Assembly (NCBI GenBank): GCA_945919795.1
Contig: CAMEJJ010000025.1
Span: 1 to 39,419 of the forward strand
Direction of reading: 5' to 3'
Source: an uncultured Lachnospiraceae bacterium
GTDB taxonomy: Bacteria; Bacillota; Clostridia; Lachnospirales; Lachnospiraceae
Length of the DNA stretch: 39,419 bases
Part shown: positions 26,201-33,777 of the stretch, piece after piece
Layout of the letters: the number at the start of each line of letters is the position of its first letter
How positions within the stretch are numbered: position 1 is the stretch's first letter
The notes under the pieces: generated by a model
Database searches by the model: none
Told to the model about the DNA's origin: nothing
What the model saw: the letters and a program-made list of their open reading frames with translations, nothing else
Translations under genes and position numbers: made by a program

Positions 26201-26400
26201 ATATCCTTGATAACACGTGTTAAAACATGTCCGATATGCGGTTTTCCGTTAGCAGTCGGAGGTCCGTCATAAAAAGTATATGTAGGTCCGTCTTTGCGGG
26301 CTTCCATACTCTTTTTGAAAATGTCATTTTCTCTCCAGAATTTCTCTGTCTCTTTTTCATGTTCTACAAAATTTGCATTTGTCTCAACTTTCTGATACAT
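23245..26400 (-). CDS. ileS: Isoleucyl-tRNA synthetase
   Basis: 1051 residues from the ATG at 26400 with GGAAAGGAG upstream; nine extra in-frame codons to 26427 contain that ribosome binding site and are untranslated. Charges tRNA-Ile and edits mischarged valine. Class I marks: HIGH at 55-58 (KPHIGHVLTR), the editing domain with AWTTTPWTLPSNTALCV, the phrase IDCWFDSGAMPF, and KMSKS in NKMSKSKGN, then the anticodon-binding domain with MSNWYVRRSRERFW. The lack of the C-terminal zinc-finger cysteines and the overall length suggest the eukaryote-like (IleS2, mupirocin-resistant) type. Controlled by the T-box at 26518-26780. Confidence 0.96.
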   Translation of the reverse strand: MYQKVETNANFVEHEKETEKFWRENDIFKKSMEARKDGPTYTFYDGPPTANGKPHIGHVLTRVIKDMIPRYRTMKGYMVPRKAGWDTHGLPVELEVEKLLGLDGKEQIEEYGLDPFIQKCKESVWKYKGMWEDFSGTVGFWADMDDPYVTYHDDFIESEWWALKEIWNKKLLYKGFKIVPYCPRCGTPLSSHEVAQGYKSVKERSATVRFKIKDQDAYFLAWTTTPWTLPSNTALCVNPVETYAKVKAADGYTYIMAEALLDTVLGKLAEDGKAAYEVVETYVGNDLVGTEYEALYSCAADVAEKQHKKAHFVTADSYVTLTDGTGIVHIAPAFGEDDARVGRENDLPFVQFVDGKGNLTEETPFAGLFVKDADPKVLVDLDSRGLLFDAPKFEHDYPFCWRCDTPLIYYARESWFIKMTAVKDDLVKNNKTVNWIPPSIGEGRFGNWLENIQDWGVSRNRYWGTPLNIWECEGCGHMECIGSREELAKMSGNVDAKTVELHRPYIDEVTITCPDCGKTMKRVPEVIDCWFDSGAMPFAQHHYPFENKELFEQQFPAQFISEAVDQTRGWFYSLMAESTLLFNKSPYENVIVLGLVLDENGNKMSKSKGNAVDPFEALEKYGADAVRWYFYINSAPWLPNRFDGKAVLEKSRKFLGTLWNTYAFFALYAEIDQFDATKYTLDYDKLPVMDKWLLSKLNSAVKAVDTNLENYRIPEAARALDDFTDEMSNWYVRRSRERFWAKGMEQDKINAYMTLYTALVTIAKAAAPMVPFMTEEIYRNLVCSIDSSAPESIHLCDFPTVNEDYIDTKLEDSMEEVLKIVVMGRAARNAANIKNRQPIGNMYVKAANVLDDFYVDIIEDELNVKKVTFTDDVSDFASYSFKPQLRTVGPKYGKQLGGIQKTLASLDGSKAMEELKANGAITFEVDGVQVSLSEEDLLISTEKKDGFVTEADNYVTVVLDTNLTEELIEEGFVLEVISKIQTMRKDSNFEVMDHIKIAVTGNEKLGKIVMDNKDAIATKVLADEMTTEGAFAISKEWTVNGEKVTISLEKA

Positions 26401-26517
26401 GAAATGTACTCCTTTCCTTTTTTTCACATATTGTTCTTGTTTCCTCTATCTGTATTAATGAATTTGCTATGTGAAAACGCGTCTGTGATAAAATAGTAAA
26501 TTCATTAGTTAGAATGC

Positions 26518-26780
26518 TGAAAAAAAGGCTCCCGTCCGTAAAAGGACGAAAGCCATACATTCGTTACCACCTATTACAGCATACTCTCCGAAACCGGATT
26601 TATATGAGCTCTTTTAACGCAAGAAAACGTCGGCACCTACAGATCCTTCGATGTTCAGGCCGCAACTCGGAAGTGATTTTCCATAGTCTTTTACTCGTAC
26701 CGGACTTCCACCATCTCCGGCTCGCTTTGACTTTCCAAAACTGTGTACTCTCTTCGTCAACGTCTTTAAAACTATCAAAC
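26518..26780 (-). promoter_or_regulatory. T-box riboswitch of ileS
   Basis: On the minus strand the leader shows a stem I base (AAGACGT near 26767, pairing with ACGTTTT) with a GACGAAGAGAGTA-type kink-turn, a distal part containing GAGCCGGAGATGGTGG, the T-box sequence AGGTGGTA (26565-26572), and a terminator GGCTTTCGTCC/GGACGGGAGCC (26527-26554) with a run of Ts (26518-26526). Two ATC triplets (Ile codons) lie on the 3' side of stem I, at 26650-26652 and 26642-26644, as specifier candidates. Uncharged tRNA-Ile would stabilise the antiterminator and turn on ileS and the SseB-like gene. Confidence 0.92.
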
Positions 26781-26787
26781 TGTTTGT

Positions 26788-26817
26788 ATTATAATTCTCA
26801 AAATCAGGCATTGTCAA
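26788..26817 (-). promoter_or_regulatory. Sigma-A promoter of the ileS T-box transcript
   Basis: TTGACA (26812-26817), 18-nt spacer, TATAAT (26788-26793) on the minus strand, ending about 20 nt before stem I of the T-box. Both hexamers are perfect consensus. Confidence 0.85.
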
Positions 26818-26852
26818 GCATCATCAGCACAAAACCGCCTTTTCTATGCATT

Positions 26853-27398
26853 TTACTGCTCCATCTGTCTTCCCAAAAATGCTGCTGCCGATTGCGCCAG
26901 TTTCTTTTCCACTTCACCCATTTTTCCTTTTTCATTCGTATCCAGTAAAATTACAGCTCCGATGACATCCCCTTCACAGATGATGGGCGCAATCATTTCC
27001 TGTTCATAAGCATCCTGCATTTCATGGGCAATTTCTAAAAACTGCTTTTCGCCTTTTCCCGCAAGAATGGTCTCTCTTCGCTCCAGAGCATCCTCCAAAT
27101 GTCTGGAAAGACCTTTCCCATTAAATGCTTTTCCGCCTCCGGCTGTCGCAATAAACTGATCGCGGTCGGCAATGAGCGCCACCTTTCCGGAAACCTGTGC
27201 CAGACTTTCCGCATATTGTTTTGCAAACGTACTCATTTCTCCAATCGGAGAATATTTTTTTAATATGATTTCTCCTTCTTTACTTGTAAAAATTTCCATC
27301 GGATCGCTTTCACGAATGTGTAACGTACGTCGGATTTCTTTGGGAATTACGATTCTCCCCAAATCATCAATTCTTCGAACGATTCCTGTTGCTTTCAA
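26853..27398 (-). CDS. spoVT: Stage V sporulation protein T (AbrB-type regulator)
   Basis: 181 residues from a TTG at 27398. GGAGG lies 8 nt before this TTG, and the product then begins KATGIVRRIDDLGRIVIPKE, like Bacillus SpoVT; the upstream ATG at 27413 has no ribosome binding site and would place GGAGG inside the gene. N-terminal AbrB swapped-hairpin DNA-binding domain (about 1-50), then a GAF-like domain (about 55-178) ending AAAFLGRQMEQ. Controls forespore genes in the sigma-G regulon. A sigma-G-like promoter at 27490-27519 supports the assignment. Confidence 0.95.
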   Translation of the reverse strand: MKATGIVRRIDDLGRIVIPKEIRRTLHIRESDPMEIFTSKEGEIILKKYSPIGEMSTFAKQYAESLAQVSGKVALIADRDQFIATAGGGKAFNGKGLSRHLEDALERRETILAGKGEKQFLEIAHEMQDAYEQEMIAPIICEGDVIGAVILLDTNEKGKMGEVEKKLAQSAAAFLGRQMEQ

Positions 27399-27489
27399 GA
27401 CCTTTTCCTCCATTTTTCTAAAATTTTAACAAGGTGTTTTTCTCTATGATTACAAAAACATCCTGTCTGACTTTTATTTACTCTGGAGT

Positions 27490-27519
27490 TATTATGTGGA
27501 AAATAGGAAATAATATTCG
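27490..27519 (-). promoter_or_regulatory. Sigma-G/F-like sporulation promoter of spoVT
   Basis: CGAATA (27514-27519), 17-nt spacer, CATAATA (27490-27496) on the minus strand. The -10 fits the sigma-G consensus CATNMTA fully and the -35 differs from TGMATA at its first base. It lies about 90 nt upstream of the TTG start. No good sigma-A promoter was seen there. Confidence 0.6.
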
Positions 27520-27535
27520 TTACAAGTTGATGAAA

Positions 27536-28777
27536 TCATTTCGACCAATCTTCTTTCACAGCACATCGAAATATCAGAATTCCCATCACAAACATCAGGG
27601 AAAGCATCCCAACGCCTTTGTTGATATCACCTGTCAGCTGGGAAACCACGCCAACAATAGCTGTTCCAATAAAAGACGCACCCTTACCACAGATATCCAT
27701 CAGTCCAAAATACTCTCCTGACTGATTTGGCGGAATAATTTTCGTAAAATAGGAACGGGACAATGCCTGTATTCCCCCCTGAAACATTCCCACAAAGATA
27801 GCCAAAATCCAAAAATGTAACTGTGTCTTAAGAAACATGGCAAAAACCGTAATGAAAAAGTATGCCACCAGACATACCATTATTAATTTTTCTGATTCAT
27901 ATTTCTGTGCCAGACGCCCAAATATAATAGAACAGGGAAATGCCACAATCTGGGTTGCTAAAAGCGCAAGTAAAAGTCCCGTACTGTTTAGTCCGAGGGC
28001 AGAACCGTAAGCAGTTGCCAAATCAATAATGGTATAGACGCCGTCAATATAGAAAAAGAAAGCCAATAAAAATAAGAATACCTTTTTTTCTCTGCGCACA
28101 TTCTGAAAAGTTTTTCCAAGTCTCAGGAAACTCTCCTTTATCGCATAGGCCTTCTTTTCTACATAGTGTTTCTGTTGATAGGTTTTTAATAAAGGCAATG
28201 CCATACAAATCCACCACAAAGCCGTAATTACGAAAGCAATTGTCATAGCCGTATCCATCGGTATTCCAATCGCATCGGATCCAAGCACAATGATTAGAGA
28301 AATGACAAACGGAATACAACTTCCGATATATCCCCATGCATATCCCTGGGAAGATACCTGATCCATCCTCTCTGTTACGGTAACATCGGAAAGCATGGAA
28401 TCATAAAAAATGATACTTCCCGATAATCCCATTTTTGCGATAATAAAAATGATCAAAAATAATAACCAGTTTTTTGCAAATCCCAGACTAATACATCCCA
28501 CTGCACCGATCATAAGAGATATGATAAAAATAGGCTTTTTATATCCTTTGGTATCTGCCAGAGTACCGCATATCGGTCCCATCAAAGCTACAACCAAAGT
28601 AGCTGCAGAGACTGCATAGCCCCAGTATGCCAGATACTCCACATCTGACAATCCCGCATTCCCTGCCAGATAGTTAAAATAAATAGGTATGATTGTAGAG
28701 ATTAAAAGTACAAAAGCAGAATTTCCCACGTCATACAATATCCAGTTTCTTTCTTCCTTCGTCAATTTAAACGACAT
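27536..28777 (-). CDS. MFS transporter, UMF1/Atg22-like
   Basis: 413 residues with about twelve hydrophobic helices in two halves. The N-terminal KEERNWILYDVGNSAFVLLISTIIPIYF, with the conserved YD-N-A, and the cytosolic ADTKGYKKPIF loop mark the UMF1 (vacuole effluxer Atg22-like) branch of the major facilitator superfamily. Substrate unknown. The start lies 4 bp after the phospholipase-like gene, and its ribosome binding site AAAAGGAG overlaps the end of that gene, so the two are translationally coupled. It is the last gene of the TetR-regulated cluster; no clear terminator was seen before the spoVT promoter. Confidence 0.87.
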   Translation of the reverse strand: MSFKLTKEERNWILYDVGNSAFVLLISTIIPIYFNYLAGNAGLSDVEYLAYWGYAVSAATLVVALMGPICGTLADTKGYKKPIFIISLMIGAVGCISLGFAKNWLLFLIIFIIAKMGLSGSIIFYDSMLSDVTVTERMDQVSSQGYAWGYIGSCIPFVISLIIVLGSDAIGIPMDTAMTIAFVITALWWICMALPLLKTYQQKHYVEKKAYAIKESFLRLGKTFQNVRREKKVFLFLLAFFFYIDGVYTIIDLATAYGSALGLNSTGLLLALLATQIVAFPCSIIFGRLAQKYESEKLIMVCLVAYFFITVFAMFLKTQLHFWILAIFVGMFQGGIQALSRSYFTKIIPPNQSGEYFGLMDICGKGASFIGTAIVGVVSQLTGDINKGVGMLSLMFVMGILIFRCAVKEDWSK

Positions 28778-28781
28778 CTTT

Positions 28782-29597
28782 TTACTCCTTTTTTTCTAAA
28801 AGCTCGGAACCAAATGTGTAATTGTATATTTGATTCAAATCCTTTCCGCCTTCCAGATAGCTTCGATATTCCGTAATCAATGTTATCGCAAGCTCTTTTG
28901 CCTGCTGGTATAAAAACCAAAGTCTCTCGGTACTGTCATCACACCGGGGATTTTTCTGATAATTGATTAACAGTCCGTGCATTTCTTTATAATTGCCTGT
29001 CATTCTCATAAATGTATAAATCAACAAACGTTTCGCCTTGGAAGGTGCAGTGAGCAGATTGCTGTTTCGTATCATTCCCTTCAAAGCCCCGCACACCTCA
29101 ACACTGTCTACTTCTTCGAAAAAAGCCTGTATGATGTCTGCATTTTCCATGGAAGGAACAATATGGTCTGCAAGTCTGTGTCTGATAGGATCGTAGCCAT
29201 CTTTTATCATCAGCATTCTGTCAAATTCCGATTCTATCTCCGTATGGCTGATACCACTGGCAGCAGTTTTTTCACCAATATACCCATGACAGGTCTCATC
29301 TAATGCAAAATGACAGATAAACCCATACACATAAGACAAATAAGCAGCTTTATCCGGATGCTTTTTTATCACGTCAGCAGCATTTGCAAAAAACTCTTTG
29401 CCGGCTTTATCATGCATTCCATGCCCAATCCGGTTAACCTTATTGCGCATAAGCGGATTATAAAAAAACAACACATCCGGTCCGTGCAGGCCAATCAGGA
29501 ATAACTCCGGATATTCCTCCACAATTTTCTTCTCTTCAATTTCAAGGCAGTCTCTTACTTCCTGCCCCATCCTATAATGCGCATAATTTGACGGCAT
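28782..29597 (-). CDS. Zinc-dependent phospholipase C family protein
   Basis: 271 residues without a signal peptide or membrane helix. It shows the pattern of the Zn_dep_PLPC fold: MPSNYAHYRMGQEV at the N terminus, FLIGLHGPDVLFFYNP, GHGMHDKAGKEFF, YGFICHFALDETCHGYI (clustered His and Asp ligands) and HTEIESEFDRML. Family members bind a trinuclear zinc site, but cytosolic clostridial versions have no proven substrate. It lies between a TetR regulator (34 bp upstream) and an MFS transporter (4 bp downstream), so it may process a compound that the transporter moves. GGAGG precedes the ATG. Confidence 0.85.
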   Translation of the reverse strand: MPSNYAHYRMGQEVRDCLEIEEKKIVEEYPELFLIGLHGPDVLFFYNPLMRNKVNRIGHGMHDKAGKEFFANAADVIKKHPDKAAYLSYVYGFICHFALDETCHGYIGEKTAASGISHTEIESEFDRMLMIKDGYDPIRHRLADHIVPSMENADIIQAFFEEVDSVEVCGALKGMIRNSNLLTAPSKAKRLLIYTFMRMTGNYKEMHGLLINYQKNPRCDDSTERLWFLYQQAKELAITLITEYRSYLEGGKDLNQIYNYTFGSELLEKKE

Positions 29598-29631
29598 TTT
29601 ACCCTCCTTGTTCCAATCTGAATCATTTTAA

Positions 29632-30264
29632 TTATTTATCATACCATATTCCAGCAATTCTCCCTATCGCAAGTGCATATTCTTTTACAAAATGAGCAAG
29701 ATGCTCATCTATCCGCTGCAGTGCTTCCTGCTCCCGTTCCGGTTCTCTGTCACACATATGAATCCAAAGAGTAATGGGAGCCACAAATAACATAGAGACT
29801 ACAGCCGGATCTTCCCGGCGCATCAAGTTTTTATCCATCATTTCCCCAAAGATTTTCTGATAAATTCCTTGTATTCCTTCTGTGGTATATCGCGTGGCAA
29901 GTTGGGCGATACGTTGGTTGCGAAACTGTTCCATCATCAGAATTCTTCTCGTTTTCCGGATGGTTTCGTCATGCATGGTAAATTGAATTCGTTTCTTGGT
30001 AATCTCAATCAGCTCATCCATGGAAGAAGGAATTTTTCCCGGATGAATCTCGGAACCAAAATTCATCTCATAATAGTTTTCAACATTGCCAATCAGAATC
30101 TCCAAAATCTCTTCTTTTCCTTTGAAATGCTTATAAATGGAAGGGCCCTTTAAGCCCACTTTCTCTGCAATCAAGTCTACACCTACACCGTCATATCCCT
30201 TTTCAGAAAATAGTGTAAGTGCCGAATTCAAAATCTTTTCCTTTGTTGTTAAATTACTCAACAT
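29632..30264 (-). CDS. TetR/AcrR family transcriptional regulator
   Basis: 210 residues from the ATG at 30264; GGAGGG lies 5 nt upstream, and the in-frame ATG at 30276 overlaps that site. N-terminal TetR helix-turn-helix (about 5-55): TKEKILNSALTLFSEKGYDGVGVDLIAEKVGLKGPSIYKHFKGKEEIL, nearly ideal for the family. The ligand-binding domain that follows is typically divergent. First gene of a three-gene unit with the phospholipase-like protein and the MFS transporter, which it probably controls together with itself through the palindrome in its promoter (30366-30375). Confidence 0.93.
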   Translation of the reverse strand: MLSNLTTKEKILNSALTLFSEKGYDGVGVDLIAEKVGLKGPSIYKHFKGKEEILEILIGNVENYYEMNFGSEIHPGKIPSSMDELIEITKKRIQFTMHDETIRKTRRILMMEQFRNQRIAQLATRYTTEGIQGIYQKIFGEMMDKNLMRREDPAVVSMLFVAPITLWIHMCDREPEREQEALQRIDEHLAHFVKEYALAIGRIAGIWYDK

Positions 30265-30356
30265 TGATCCCTCCATGCCTATGCAGTGTCCAATATGTCA
30301 ATAAAAATAATTTTGTCATATGTTCAAACACATCGCGACCTTTATATCATATTATT

Positions 30357-30385
30357 ATTTTAGTTAACGACCGTTTCTTTTTCAA
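30357..30385 (-). promoter_or_regulatory. Promoter with embedded operator for the TetR cluster
   Basis: TTGAAA (30380-30385), 17-nt spacer, TAAAAT (30357-30362) on the minus strand. Within the spacer sits AACGGTCGTT (30366-30375), whose AACG/CGTT half-sites form an inverted repeat, a typical position for TetR autoregulation. The region 30265-30356 downstream is leader sequence. Confidence 0.55.
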
Positions 30386-30451
30386 GTATTTTTTGACTTT
30401 TTATAGAAATTGGGGAGATTGTGCCTTTCTTTGCTGCATAGGTAGACAAAA

Positions 30452-30484
30452 ACGCAGTACCAACATCCAGTCTTGGTACTGCGT
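30452..30484 (-). terminator. Terminator after the GH3 gene
   Basis: A perfect 12-bp stem ACGCAGTACCAA/TTGGTACTGCGT with a 9-nt loop, followed on the minus strand by TTTTTGTC, 54 bp past the GH3 stop. Confidence 0.9.
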
Positions 30485-30538
30485 CTTTGCATTTGTAACA
30501 TCATACAACACGAAATGTAGAATTGCAAGATGGTGCTT

Positions 30539-32827
30539 TTATGACAATTTATTCAGCTTGTCAACAGCTTCCTCTATCTGATCCGGTGTTATCTTTCCAT
30601 CCGAGAAAGAAATAACTGCACGCAAGGGCATGAACTTCTCCATGGCAGCATTCATCTCGGCCGTAATTGCTTCAGCAGAAGAAGAATTCTCATCATCGGA
30701 AGTTATTTGACTCTGATTGTATGCCGTAAAAATCGGCTCTAAAATTTCCATTGCCTGCGGTGAAGTCGGCAAATCTCCAAACGTGGTATTTACCGTATAA
30801 GTAACCGGCATCTTTTTCGTACCGTTTACTACTACTGTTTCTGTAAGAACAATCTCCTCCGAAGACTTAGCAATCAGGATTTCAAACTCTCCCGTCTCCA
30901 CATTCCAATCTTTCATCTTCGGCTCATAATAAGCAAATGCACGCCAATCCAGTGTCATAGTCACGGTCTTTGTCTCACCCGGCTGTAACAAAACTTTATC
31001 AAAACCTTTTAATTCTTTGAGTGGTCTGATGACAATACTCTCTTTATCTGCCACATAGAGCTCCACAATCTCTTTACCTGCCACTTTTCCCGTATTTGTA
31101 ACATCTACACTGACAGTTAAGGTTTGCTGATCTGATAACTCTTTTTTATCCACTTTCAAATTGCTGTAATCAAAGGTAGTATAGGAAAGTCCAAAACCAA
31201 ACGGGAACATAACGGGCATGTTCTTCTTATCATAATAGCGATATCCAACGAAAATACTCTCTGCATAATTTACGCTGTCGCCACTTCCAAATCCACTTAA
31301 ATAAGACGGATTATCCTCAAGCTGATAAGGGAAGGTCTCTGCCAGCTTTGCACTCGGATTTACATCGCCAAACAGAATGTCGACAACAGCTCCACCGACA
31401 GCTTCGCCACCAAGATATGCCTCCACAATACCCTTTACTTCGTTGACCCAGGGCATCTCCACAGGGGAACCGTTGTGTAAAACCACGACGGTATTGGGCT
31501 GCACTTTCAAAATTTCATCAATCAGATGATTCTGACATTCCGGCATGCGCATATGCTCTCTATCAAAGCCCTCAGATTCAAAGGCATCCGGTAATCCGGC
31601 AAATACGACTGCAACTTCTGCTTGGGCTGCTGCCTCCACTGCTTCTGCCTCCAAGACCTCATCTACTGCGTCGATTTGATCGTCAAAGCCTTTAGCAAAG
31701 GTGACATTCGTGATTCCGGCTTCTGCAATCGCATCCAGCGCAGAGGTTACTTTTTTACTATTGATATGAGAGCTTCCACCACCCTGATACCTCGGCTTTT
31801 GTGCATATTTTCCGATAAACGCTATGTTTGCACCTTTTTTAAGAGGTAAAATTTCATCCTCATTTTTCAAAAGCACAATCGTTTCATGTGCAACTTCTCT
31901 CGCCTTTTCATGATCTGCCTCTAAATCAAACACAGCATTCTCATCCCGGTTTTCCATATAGCGGTATACGATGTTTAAGATACGTTCACATGTTGTATCG
32001 AGTACATTTTCTTCCAATGTTCCGTTTTGTACGGCTTTCACAATCTGAGCATCCCTCATTCCACCTGAAGCCGGCATCTCTAAATCCAGTCCTGCCTGTA
32101 ATGCTTTGATACGGTCACTTACAGCACCCCAGTCACTGACAACAAAACCGTCAAAACCCCATTCATCGCGTAAAATATCCGTCAACAGTTCCTTATTTTC
32201 ACCCACGTAACTACCGTTTACTTTATTATAGGAACTCATTACCGTCCATGGCTTTGCCTGTCTCACAGCACCTTCAAAGGCACCAAGATAAATTTCATGA
32301 AGGGCACGCTCATCAATTATAGCATCTACCGACATTCTTCTCGTTTCCTGATTGTTCGCCATAAAATGCTTTATACTGGTTCCTACATGCTTACTCTGCA
32401 CCCCGTTAATATGTGCCGTCGCAATCTCACTTGCCAGATAGGGATCTTCTGAATAATACTCGAAATTTCTTCCACAAAGCGGAGAACGTTTGATATTGAC
32501 CGCCGGTCCTAAAATCACGCTGACATTCTCTGCCTGACATTCATTACCAAGTGTTTGTCCCATTTTACCGATCAGTTCTCTGTTAAAGGATGTTGCCACA
32601 CCGCAGCCTGTCGGAAAACATACAGCCTTGATACTGTCATTTACACCTAAATGATCGGCTGCCTGATCCTGTTTCCGAAGACCGTGAGGGCCATCTGAAA
32701 CCATAACTGCCGGAATTCCCAGCCTCTCCACTGTTTTCGTATGCCAGAAATCACCACCCGAACATAGACCTGCCTTCTCCTCCAAAGTCATTTTCCCTAC
32801 AAGTTCTTTAATCTGCTCCATTTTCAT
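30539..32827 (-). CDS. Glycoside hydrolase family 3 beta-glucosidase
   Basis: 762 residues from the ATG at 32827 (GGGGAGG 9 nt upstream; the earlier in-frame ATG at 32845 precedes that site). No signal peptide, so it is a cytosolic enzyme cleaving imported beta-glucosides. GH3 N domain with DGPHGLRK, RSPLCGRNFEYYSEDPYLA and KHFMANNQETRR; nucleophile D232 in GFVVSDWGA. The GH3 C domain carries GGGSSHI and GFDREHMRMP, and an Fn3-like domain follows (about 570-680). A C-terminal tail of about 80 residues rich in acidic residues and Met extends past the Fn3 domain. It lies 29 bp after the hemerythrin gene. Confidence 0.93.
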   Translation of the reverse strand: MKMEQIKELVGKMTLEEKAGLCSGGDFWHTKTVERLGIPAVMVSDGPHGLRKQDQAADHLGVNDSIKAVCFPTGCGVATSFNRELIGKMGQTLGNECQAENVSVILGPAVNIKRSPLCGRNFEYYSEDPYLASEIATAHINGVQSKHVGTSIKHFMANNQETRRMSVDAIIDERALHEIYLGAFEGAVRQAKPWTVMSSYNKVNGSYVGENKELLTDILRDEWGFDGFVVSDWGAVSDRIKALQAGLDLEMPASGGMRDAQIVKAVQNGTLEENVLDTTCERILNIVYRYMENRDENAVFDLEADHEKAREVAHETIVLLKNEDEILPLKKGANIAFIGKYAQKPRYQGGGSSHINSKKVTSALDAIAEAGITNVTFAKGFDDQIDAVDEVLEAEAVEAAAQAEVAVVFAGLPDAFESEGFDREHMRMPECQNHLIDEILKVQPNTVVVLHNGSPVEMPWVNEVKGIVEAYLGGEAVGGAVVDILFGDVNPSAKLAETFPYQLEDNPSYLSGFGSGDSVNYAESIFVGYRYYDKKNMPVMFPFGFGLSYTTFDYSNLKVDKKELSDQQTLTVSVDVTNTGKVAGKEIVELYVADKESIVIRPLKELKGFDKVLLQPGETKTVTMTLDWRAFAYYEPKMKDWNVETGEFEILIAKSSEEIVLTETVVVNGTKKMPVTYTVNTTFGDLPTSPQAMEILEPIFTAYNQSQITSDDENSSSAEAITAEMNAAMEKFMPLRAVISFSDGKITPDQIEEAVDKLNKLS

Positions 32828-32856
32828 TTTGTATAACCTCCCCATTTGGATTTCAG

Positions 32857-33678
32857 CTACTCTTGTGCGATTTTTTTATCCGAATACAATATATGATTAA
32901 CCAACCAGCCAAGCAAAAATTCCATCAGACTCTCTAAATACTCACGTGGATTTTGGTCGATATCTTCCGTACGGATGCCATCGATTTTGTCAACAAAGGC
33001 CGCATGTGCCCTTTTCTGTGCTTCCAGTCCGGCATAATGAATGCTCTCCATATATTCCTCTTCATCCGAAAAATGGCAGACGGTATACTGCTTAAGTTCC
33101 TGTAGAATTTCCATAATGGAATCATAAGCATCTCCAACCACATAATTATGAATCAGACGATTTGCACGTTCCATAATCTCAAACAAGGTCTGATGTTCTT
33201 TATCAATCAGCTCAATCCCAGTTAAATACTCCTCTGTAAATTCACATGGATTCTCCCGAATCATCCATTCCTCAAGCGGCGGCATTTTTCCAATCATGAC
33301 ATCACTGCCTATAATATGATGATACAGCCACTTTGCCAAAAACTGCATCAAATCTCCCAAAAGTTCTCTCTGGCTTTCTTCCTCATCAATATTATAGAAC
33401 GACCATTCCCGGATCTTCTCCCTAAAAAACATATGCTGTGTCCTTTGCAAAATCAGTTCCGGGTCACGTATTTTTTCCATATAGGCTTCTTCATGAGAAA
33501 AATGCTCCTCTGCATATTCTTCTAACTCTGCCAGCAGTTCCTTGATTTCTCGATAATGTTCTCCTACATATTCATTTTGCAGGATTTCGATTCCCTTATT
33601 GATAAGTTCAAACAAATGTTGATGCTCTTTATCAATCTGCTCAATTCCTATCACGCAGTCTTTCGTAAACTGAAACAT
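32857..33678 (-). CDS. Tandem two-domain bacteriohemerythrin
   Basis: 273 residues made of two hemerythrin domains (about 1-130 and 145-273), each a four-helix diiron O2-binding fold. Ligand sets: H19, H59, E63, H82, H121, D126 and H162, H202, E206, H225, H262, D267. In each domain the residue expected to be the first His of the HxxxH pair is Gln (Q78, Q221). Such proteins bind oxygen reversibly and can deliver or sense it, useful for an anaerobe. AAAAGGAG precedes the ATG. It follows an MCP gene by 99 bp, a common pairing that hints at oxygen-linked behaviour, and precedes the GH3 gene. Confidence 0.9.
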   Translation of the reverse strand: MFQFTKDCVIGIEQIDKEHQHLFELINKGIEILQNEYVGEHYREIKELLAELEEYAEEHFSHEEAYMEKIRDPELILQRTQHMFFREKIREWSFYNIDEEESQRELLGDLMQFLAKWLYHHIIGSDVMIGKMPPLEEWMIRENPCEFTEEYLTGIELIDKEHQTLFEIMERANRLIHNYVVGDAYDSIMEILQELKQYTVCHFSDEEEYMESIHYAGLEAQKRAHAAFVDKIDGIRTEDIDQNPREYLESLMEFLLGWLVNHILYSDKKIAQE

Positions 33679-33777
33679 TTTCTTTTCTCCTTTTAAGAAA
33701 CATCTCTTTCTTTTTTCTCATCAGAATTCTTCTTGTGTATCCTGTGCCTCTTTCCACAAAGCAGTTCTACACTCCGC

